Source: Roseiarcus sp963781895 (GTDB lineage Bacteria; Pseudomonadota; Alphaproteobacteria; Rhizobiales; Beijerinckiaceae). Taken from it: a stretch of DNA of 64,000 nt. The stretch covers positions 1 through 64,000 of the forward strand of contig CAWAIM010000057.1 in assembly GCA_963781895.1 (NCBI GenBank), read 5' to 3'. The notes under the pieces were generated by a model that did not search any database, had not been told where the DNA came from, and worked only from the letters and a program-made list of their open reading frames with translations. The translations under genes were made by a program, and so were the position numbers. Below, in pieces: positions 58,108-64,000 of this stretch. Positions within the stretch are counted from its first letter, which is position 1, and each line of letters begins with the position of its first letter.

Positions 58108-58331
58108 GGCGCCGCCACCGTTGCGGACATCTTGAGCCAGGTCACGGCGGCTTGCGTGCCGGTCGGGACCGCTTGGACATCGAGGTAATCGCCTTGGTCC
58201 GCCGCAGTCGCGCGACCGTTGCCAGCGTCCTCCCGAGCGGGCGTCGAGGCGACGCCGCCGATGGTCAGGGTCGACGTGTTGGCGATCGCGCAACCAAGGC
58301 TTGCCGTCGCGGTCGCCGACAACGCCGTTCC
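58104..58331 (-). pseudogene. 5'-truncated gene upstream of the beta-helix gene
   Basis: The last 75 codons of a protein remain: L-G-C-A-I-A-N-T-S-T-L-T-I-G-G, then A-A-D-Q-G-D-Y-L-D-V-Q-A-V-P-T-G-T-Q-A-A-V-T-W. Its tail resembles phage- or surface-type repeat domains. Upstream of about 58331 the sequence becomes an IS21 fragment in the opposite direction, so its 5' part was lost. Its stop overlaps the next ATG (ATGA). Confidence 0.6.
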
Positions 58332-58369
58332 CGGCGGGGAGCCGCGATCTGCCGCGTGGATTCGAACGG

Positions 58370-58513
58370 CCGCTGACTCCGGTGATGCGCCAGCGCCACG
58401 TCGCCGGGGAAAAGGCGTTCGTCGATTATTCGGGCAAGCGAATTGGCATCGTCGATCCCTCGACGGGCGAGATCCACGAGGCGGAGATTTCCGTCGGCGC
58501 GCTCGGCGCGTAG
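58370..58513 (+). mobile_element. IS21-family transposase (IstA) remnant
   Basis: The plus-strand frame reads P-V-M-R-Q-R-H-V-A-G-E-K-A-F-V-D-Y-S-G-K, then I-V-D-P-S-T-G-E-I-H-E-A-E-I and V-G-A-L-G-A before a TAG. This is the start of the IstA integrase core, including the catalytic Asp of F-V-D-Y-S-G. Only about 48 codons survive, with no istB or terminal repeats. Confidence 0.82.
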
Positions 58514-58693
58514 CCGGCCAAGAGGCCAATGCCACCACATTAGAACCTCTCACCGGCGACTCAACGCATTTCGCACACTCATCGCGCGCCACGCAAACAA
58601 ACGCCTCCGGACGCCCAAAGGCTACAAATCATTGATTTTCTGATGTTTTTGGACGAGTCCAGACATCCGTTCCAGACGTCCTGGACGCGAAAA

Positions 58694-58780
58694 TGGTGCC
58701 CAGGAAAGGACTCGAACCTTCACGGCTTGCACCGCTGGTACCTGAAACCAGTGCGTCTACCAATTCCGCCACCTGGGCAC
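58694..58780 (-). tRNA. tRNA-Leu (CAG)
   Basis: The minus strand folds as a long-variable-arm tRNA. The acceptor stem pairs GCCCAGG with CCTGGGC and the 3' CCA is encoded. The D arm reads GGCGGAATTGGTAGACGC. The anticodon stem CTGGT/ACCAG encloses TTCAGGT, giving anticodon CAG. The T arm is GGTTCGAGTCC. Confidence 0.95.
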
Positions 58781-58949
58781 GGCGCGCTTCATAGGAGCGG
58801 GGGCGGGCCGATGTCAATGCTGAGACGCGGGCGCGCGCGCCGTCCGCGACCCCGCGCCAGTCGCGCTCATGCGCGCATGACAATCGCTCTCGGCAAGCGC
58901 TAAGATGGCCTCGACGAGCGCGCCGACTTCGCGCCGCCGGAGGAGGGCC

Positions 58950-60179
58950 ATGAGCGCCGTGCGTCTTTCCCTTCATGTGCCGGAGCCGACCGTGCGTCCC
59001 GGCGGCCGGCCCGACTTCAGCCACGTCGGCGTCGCCGAGGCCGGGGAGGTTCCCCGCCCGCCGATCGACGTCAGCCCGTCGGAAATCCGCGACTTCGCCT
59101 ATGCGATGATCCGCGTGCTCGACGACAACGGCGAGGCGGTCGGAGAGTGGGCGGGGGCGCTCGCCGCCGAGGAGTTGCGCAAGGGCCTGCGCGACATGAT
59201 GCTGACCCGCGCCTTCGACGCGCGCATGCTGCTGTCCCAGCGCCAGGGCAAGACGTCGTTCTACATCCAATGCCTCGGGGAAGAGGCGATCGCGACCGCC
59301 CATCGCAAGGCGCTGTCGCCCGGCGACATGTGCTTTCCGACCTACCGCCAGCAGGGCCTGCTGATCGCCGCCGGCTGGCCGCTCGTCGATATGATGTGCC
59401 AGATCTTCTCCAACGAGAAGGATCGCCTCAGAGGCCGTCAGCTCCCCGGGCTCTATTCGTTCAGGGAGGCGGGATTCTTCACCGTCTCCGGCAATCTCGG
59501 CACCCAATATCCGCAGGCCGTCGGCTGGGCGATGGCCTCGGCGATCTCGGGCGATACGCGCATCGCCTCGGGCTGGATCGGCGACGGCTCGACGGCGGAA
59601 AGCGATTTCCATGCGGCTTTGGTGTTCGCCTCCGTCTACCGGCCGCCGGTCATTCTCAATGTCGTCAACAACCAATGGGCGATCTCGTCCTATCAGGGCA
59701 TCGCCGGCGGCGAGAGCGCCAAATTCGCCGCCCGCGCGCATGGCTTCGGCATCCCGTCGCTGCGCGTCGACGGCAACGACTATCTCGCCGTCTATGCCGT
59801 GTCCCGCTGGGCGGTCGAGCGCGCGCGCGCCAATCTGGGCCCGACGCTGATCGAATGGGTCACCTATCGCGCCGGCGCGCATTCGACCTCCGACGACCCG
59901 TCCAAATATCGCCCCAAGGACGAGTGGGCGGCGTGGCCTCTCGGCGACCCGATCGAGCGGCTCAAGACCCATCTGGTCCGCAAGGGCGAATGGAGCGAGG
60001 ATCGCCACCAGCAGATGCGCGCCGAAGTCGACGCCGAAGTGCTGGAGGCCGCCAAAGCGGCGGAAAGCCACGGCACCTTGCATGACGGGCCGAAGCCGAG
60101 CACGGCGACGATGTTCGAGGACGTGTTCAAGGACATGCCGCGCCATCTGCGCGAACAGCGCCAGCAGCTCGGAGTGTGA
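58950..60179 (+). CDS. bkdA1: Branched-chain 2-oxoacid dehydrogenase E1 alpha
   Basis: A 409-residue thiamine-diphosphate-dependent subunit. The N-terminal extension L-H-V-P-E-P-T-V-R-P-G-G-R-P-D-F is typical of bacterial branched-chain E1alpha. The ThDP loop is W-I-G-D-G-S-T-A-E-S-D-F and N-N-Q-W-A-I-S. The S-T-S-D-D-P-S-K-Y phosphorylation-loop homologue is present. With E1beta it decarboxylates the keto acids of Val, Leu and Ile. ATG 58950 follows GAGGAGGG. Confidence 0.95.
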   Translation: MSAVRLSLHVPEPTVRPGGRPDFSHVGVAEAGEVPRPPIDVSPSEIRDFAYAMIRVLDDNGEAVGEWAGALAAEELRKGLRDMMLTRAFDARMLLSQRQGKTSFYIQCLGEEAIATAHRKALSPGDMCFPTYRQQGLLIAAGWPLVDMMCQIFSNEKDRLRGRQLPGLYSFREAGFFTVSGNLGTQYPQAVGWAMASAISGDTRIASGWIGDGSTAESDFHAALVFASVYRPPVILNVVNNQWAISSYQGIAGGESAKFAARAHGFGIPSLRVDGNDYLAVYAVSRWAVERARANLGPTLIEWVTYRAGAHSTSDDPSKYRPKDEWAAWPLGDPIERLKTHLVRKGEWSEDRHQQMRAEVDAEVLEAAKAAESHGTLHDGPKPSTATMFEDVFKDMPRHLREQRQQLGV

Positions 60180-60405
60180 ACGGGCGCGGCCTCCGCCATG
60201 TTCGAATCGCCGGTTGGCGCGCCCACGGTCGTCGACCACGCTCGTCGACAATCGCCCGTTCAGGTTTGCTCAGGATCGCGAGCGCCTCCTCGATGAACTT
60301 CTGCAGGCCGGATTCTGCGCGTAGGGCGTAAAGCATGGAAAAGGGGCAGTCGCGCCGGCCCCCGATTATGGGGTAATGTCAACTCGGGGACTGGAGCCGA
60401 ACAGC

Positions 60406-61419
60406 ATGCCGCGCATGTCGATGGTCGAGGCGATCCGCGACGCGATGGATTGCAAGATGGCCGAGGACGAGCGCGTGGTCGTGTTCGGCGAGGACGTCGG
60501 CTATTTCGGCGGCGTGTTCCGCTGCACCGAGGGCCTGCAGCGCAAATACGGCAAATCGCGCTGCTTCGACGCGCCGATCAACGAATCGGGGATCGTGGCC
60601 GTCGCGATCGGCATGGGCGCCTACGGCCTCAGACCCGTCGCCGAGATCCAGTTCGCCGACTATGTCTATCCCGGCTATGACCAGATCGTGTCGGAGGCGG
60701 CGCGGCTGCGCTATCGCTCGGGCGGCGAGTTCTTCGCGCCGATCGTCATTCGCATGCCATGCGGCGGCGGCATCTATGGCGGGCAGACCCACAGCCAGAG
60801 CCCGGAGGCCTTGTTCACTCACGTCTCCGGCCTCAAGACCGTCATCCCGTCCAACCCCTACGACGCCAAAGGCCTTCTGATCGCCTCGATCGAGGATGAC
60901 GATCCAGTCATCTTTCTCGAGCCGAAGCGGCTCTACAACGGTCCGTTCGCCGGCCACCCCGAGCAGCCGACCGTGCCTTGGGCCAAGCATCCTTTGAGCG
61001 AAGTGCCGGCGGGGCGCTATGTCGTCCCGCTCGGAAAAGCTGCTGTTCGGCGGGAGGGGAAGGGGGTCACCGTCCTTTGTTACGGCACGATGACCCATGT
61101 CGCCGAGGCCGCGGCGGAGGAGACCGGAATTGATGCGGAAATCATCGATCTGCGCTCGCTCCTTCCGCTCGACGTGGACGCGATTCAGGCGTCGGTCGAG
61201 AAGACCGGCCGCTGCGTCATCGTGCATGAGGCGACGCTGACTTCAGGCTTCGGCGCTGAACTCTCCGCGCAAGTGATGGAGCGCTGCTTCTATGCGCTGG
61301 AGGCGCCGGTCGAGCGCGTCGCCGGCTGGGACACGCCCTACCCGCATGCCGAGGAATGGGACTATTTCCCCGGCCCCGCGCGCGTCGGGCGCGCGCTCCT
61401 CAAAGCGATGGAGGCGTGA
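60406..61419 (+). CDS. bkdA2: Branched-chain 2-oxoacid dehydrogenase E1 beta
   Basis: A 337-residue transketolase-like subunit. Motifs are V-F-G-E-D-V-G-Y-F-G-G-V-F-R (with the ThDP-contact Glu), D-A-P-I-N-E-S-G-I and A-D-Y-V-Y-P-G-Y-D-Q. ATG 60406 (M-P-R-M-S-M-V-E-A-I-R-D-A-M-D) matches the family start; an in-frame ATG at 60376 adds ten residues. The 226-bp gap after E1alpha is unusually long for this operon. Confidence 0.95.
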   Translation: MPRMSMVEAIRDAMDCKMAEDERVVVFGEDVGYFGGVFRCTEGLQRKYGKSRCFDAPINESGIVAVAIGMGAYGLRPVAEIQFADYVYPGYDQIVSEAARLRYRSGGEFFAPIVIRMPCGGGIYGGQTHSQSPEALFTHVSGLKTVIPSNPYDAKGLLIASIEDDDPVIFLEPKRLYNGPFAGHPEQPTVPWAKHPLSEVPAGRYVVPLGKAAVRREGKGVTVLCYGTMTHVAEAAAEETGIDAEIIDLRSLLPLDVDAIQASVEKTGRCVIVHEATLTSGFGAELSAQVMERCFYALEAPVERVAGWDTPYPHAEEWDYFPGPARVGRALLKAMEA

Positions 61420-61420
61420 G

Positions 61421-62722
61421 GTGGGCGCGCGCTCGATCAAGATGCCCGACGTCGGCGAGGGCGTCGCCGAAGCCGAAATCGTCGAGTGGTCGGTCAAGGT
61501 CGGCGATCTGGTCAGGGAGGACGAGGTCGTCGCCGCGGTGATGACCGACAAGGCGACGGTCGAAATCCCGACGCCGGTCGCCGGCACGGTCGTCGCGCTC
61601 GGCGGCGCGGTCGGCGACGTGCTCGCCGTCGGCGCCGAGCTCATTCGCATCGAGGCGCCGGGCCTGCCGGATTCCCTCGCCCCCGCCGCGCGGACGCCCG
61701 CCCGCGGCGAACCGCCGCCCCCTGTCGCGCCGCCGGCCGAGGAGGCCGCTCGAGCGCCCGCGACCCGCCCCGCGGACGACGCCGTGGCGGCGCCGCAGGC
61801 GCCCGCGCCGCTGCGTCCGCCGCCGAGCGGCCCGCCGAGGGGAGCGGGCGAGAAGCCGCTCGCCGCGCCGGCCGTGCGCGGACAGGCGCGCGAGGCGGGC
61901 GTCGATCTGCGCTTGGTGCGCGGCTCGGGACCCGCGGGACGCATCACCCATGACGATCTCGCCGCCTATATCGCCCGTCCGGCGGAGGCGCCGGCGAAAG
62001 CTCGCGGCCGAGAGCCCAATACCGCGGTGGAGACGATCAAGGTCGTCGGCATGCGCAGGCGCATCGCCCAGAACATGGCCGAGTCCTCGCGCCGGGTCGC
62101 GCATTTTTCCTACGTCGAGGAGGCCGACGTCACGGCGCTCGAGGAATTGCGCGCCGCGCTCAACGCGCAGGCGACGGCCGAGCGGCCGAAGCTGACGATG
62201 CTGCCGTTTCTGATGCTGGCGATCGTCAAGGCGGTCGCCGATTTCCCGCAAGTCAACGCGCATTACGACGACGACAACGACGTGATCGAGCGTTACGGCG
62301 CCGTCCATATCGGCATCGCGACGCAAACCTCGGTCGGGCTGATGGTCCCGGTGGTGCGCCACGCCGAAACGCTCAGCCTGCACGCATGCGCGCGCGAGCT
62401 GCGCCGGGTCACCGAGGCGGCGCGCCAGGGCGTCGGCGCGCGCGAGGAGCTGACCGGCTCGACGATCACGCTGACCTCGCTCGGCGCGCTCGGCGGGATC
62501 GTCTCGACGCCGCTCGTCAACCGGCCGGAGGTGGCGATCGTCGGCGTCAACAAGATCGTGGTCAAGCCGATCTGGCGCGACGGCGGCTTCGTTCCGCGCA
62601 AAGTCATGAACCTGTCGTCGTCATTCGATCATCGCGTCGTCGACGGCTACGACGCCGCGACGTTCATTCAGCGCCTGCGCGGCCTCATCGAGACGCCCGC
62701 CGCTCTGTTCATCGAGGATTGA
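61421..62722 (+). CDS. bkdB: Branched-chain 2-oxoacid dehydrogenase E2 (lipoamide acyltransferase)
   Basis: A 433-residue E2. One lipoyl domain (1-78) carries the modified Lys in M-T-D-K-A-T-V-E. A Pro/Ala-rich linker follows, then a peripheral-subunit-binding domain (about 150-187, A-R-E-A-G-V-D-L-R-L-V-R-G-S-G-P). The catalytic domain ends with D-H-R-V-V-D-G (active His). The start is GTG 61421, one base after the E1beta stop. Confidence 0.94.
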   Translation: MGARSIKMPDVGEGVAEAEIVEWSVKVGDLVREDEVVAAVMTDKATVEIPTPVAGTVVALGGAVGDVLAVGAELIRIEAPGLPDSLAPAARTPARGEPPPPVAPPAEEAARAPATRPADDAVAAPQAPAPLRPPPSGPPRGAGEKPLAAPAVRGQAREAGVDLRLVRGSGPAGRITHDDLAAYIARPAEAPAKARGREPNTAVETIKVVGMRRRIAQNMAESSRRVAHFSYVEEADVTALEELRAALNAQATAERPKLTMLPFLMLAIVKAVADFPQVNAHYDDDNDVIERYGAVHIGIATQTSVGLMVPVVRHAETLSLHACARELRRVTEAARQGVGAREELTGSTITLTSLGALGGIVSTPLVNRPEVAIVGVNKIVVKPIWRDGGFVPRKVMNLSSSFDHRVVDGYDAATFIQRLRGLIETPAALFIED

Positions 62723-64000
62723 ATGAACGAGCTTCGCTGCAAGGTCCTGGTGATCGGCGGGGGTCCCGGCGGTTACGTGGCGGCGATCCGCGCCGGTCAG
62801 CTCGGCCTCGATACCATCCTGGTCGAGGCCGAACGTCTTGGCGGCGCCTGCCTCAACGTCGGCTGCATTCCCTCGAAGGCCCTCATCCACGCCGCCGACG
62901 CCGCGCATGCGCTGACCGACGCCGACGCGCTGAACGCGATCGGGCTGTCGATCGGCCGGCCGAAGCTCGATTTCGCCAGGACGATCGCCTGGAAGGATTC
63001 GATCGTCGCGCGTCTCACCACCGGCGTCGGCGCGCTGCTGAAGAAGGCGCAGGTGCGCACGTTGAACGGGCCGGCTACGATCGTCGACGGCAAGACGGCG
63101 ATCGCGCATGTCGACACCGGCGAGCAGCGCATCCGCTGCGAGCATCTCGTCATCGCGACCGGCTCCGAACCGATGGAGCTCGACGCGCTGCCGTTCGGCG
63201 GCGACGTCATGTCCTCGACGCAGGCGCTGGCGCTGACCAAAGTTCCGCGGTCGCTCGCCGTCGTCGGCGCCGGCTACATCGGGATGGAGCTCGGCATGGC
63301 CTTCGCCAAACTCGGCGCCAAGGTGACGATCGTCGAGGCGCTCGGCAAAATTCTGCCGCTCTATGACCAGGAGCTGACGCAGCCGGTCGGCGCGCCGCCT
63401 CGCCGATCTCGGTGTCGAGACGATCCTTGGCGCGCGCGCGCTCGGCTTCGCCGACGGCGCGCTGCGCGTCGCCGACGCGGACGGCGCCGAAAGAACGGTC
63501 GAGGCCGACAAGGCGCTGGTCGCGGTCGGGCGGCGCGCCCGCACGCGCGGCTTCGGGCTGGAAGCGCTCGATCTGACGATGAGCGGCCCGTTCCTGCGCA
63601 TCGACGACCGATGCGCGACCTCGATGCGCAACGTCTGGGCGATCGGCGACGTCACCGGCGAGCCGATGCTCGCCCATCGCGCGATGGCTCAGGGAGCGAT
63701 GGTCGCCGAGATCATCGCCGGCGAAAAGCGCGCGTTCGACCGGGTCGCGATTCCGGCGATCTGTTTCACCGATCCGGAGATCGTCGCGGTGGGGCTTGTC
63801 GCCCGACGCCGCCAAGGCGGCGCACGGAGAAATCCGGGTCGGCCTGTTTCCGTTCCGCGCCAACGGGCGGGCGATGACCAGGCAGGCGGACGAGGGTTTT
63901 GTGCGCGTGGTCGCGCGCGCCGACAATCACGTCGTGCTCGGCGCCCACGCCGTCGGCGCCGGCGTCTCGGAACTCTCGGCCGCCTTGACCCTGGCGCTGG
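62723..64000 (+). pseudogene. lpdA: Dihydrolipoamide dehydrogenase (E3), two frameshifts, partial
   Basis: The FAD loop is G-G-G-P-G-G-Y-V-A-A. The redox disulfide is G-G-A-C-L-N-V-G-C-I-P-S-K (about 41-53) and the NAD loop G-A-G-Y-I-G-M-E-L-G. After T-Q-P-V-G-A an extra C (63391-63392) breaks the frame. The next frame has N-V-W-A-I-G-D-V-T-G-E-P-M-L-A-H-R-A. A second extra base (T at 63797-63798) lies after V-A-V-G-L. The third frame continues to the window edge. It starts directly at the bkdB stop and supplies E3 to this complex. Both lesions are single insertions and probably sequencing errors. Confidence 0.9.

Overview
The window is high-GC bacterial chromosome. Its gene families suggest an alphaproteobacterium of the Hyphomicrobiales, perhaps near the Beijerinckiaceae/Methylocystaceae: PQQ biosynthesis, the rpoN-hpf-ptsN order, a Suv3-like helicase next to an S4 protein, cobalt-type nitrile hydratase and a branched-chain keto-acid dehydrogenase. 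The assignment is inferred from protein resemblance only; no rRNA gene is present.

Layout. (1) 1-6.1 kb, minus strand: an apparent operon TonB-dependent receptor > exbB > exbD > tonB > pqqB > pqqC > pqqD (partial), with overlapping or close junctions, linking an outer-membrane uptake system to PQQ synthesis. The precursor-peptide gene pqqA is not there; a 25-codon pqqA lies alone at about 49.3 kb. (2) 6.4-13.3 kb: L,D-transpeptidase, gamma-glutamyltransferase, a broken HTH-like gene, a CNNM/CorC-type membrane protein, a TumE/HTH-type toxin-antitoxin pair and 1.4 kb of repeat-bearing non-coding DNA. (3) 13.3-25.7 kb: divergent pgm/glmM, a short leader ORF with a 17-nt anti-SD match upstream of a TMEM175-type channel gene, purC, a MoaD/ThiS-like gene plus beta-propeller gene leading into nitrile hydratase alpha, beta and accessory genes, a 10-bp phased repeat, cupin and methyltransferase genes with a degraded cupin duplicate, and a beta-carbonic anhydrase. 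(4) 25.9-37.7 kb: a selenium-binding protein/methanethiol-oxidase-like gene between a membrane-protein gene and an outer-membrane-protein gene, SDR, malic enzyme, GH25 lysozyme, polysaccharide deacetylase and a BNR propeller protein. (5) 37.9-49 kb: S4 protein, helicase, SMP-30, SDR, hisE, purQ, purS, ptsN, hpf, rpoN and ahcY. (6) 49.2-58.8 kb: pqqA, tssA with a KAP-like NTPase, M17 aminopeptidase, a PEP-CTERM-like protein, a surface beta-helix protein between IS5 and IS21 fragments, and tRNA-Leu. (7) 58.9-64 kb: bkd E1alpha, E1beta, E2 and E3 (lpdA, running off the end).

A cross-cutting feature is that many otherwise well-conserved genes carry one broken reading frame: pqqB, pqqC, ggt, an HTH gene, the TMEM175 gene, the membrane gene after sbp56, the outer-membrane gene, the BNR gene, rpoN and lpdA. 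Most are single-base insertions, often beside G/C runs. That many lesions in essential-type genes points first to uncorrected sequencing errors. The 5-bp duplication in the TMEM175 gene and the multiply damaged cupin copy look more like real mutations.
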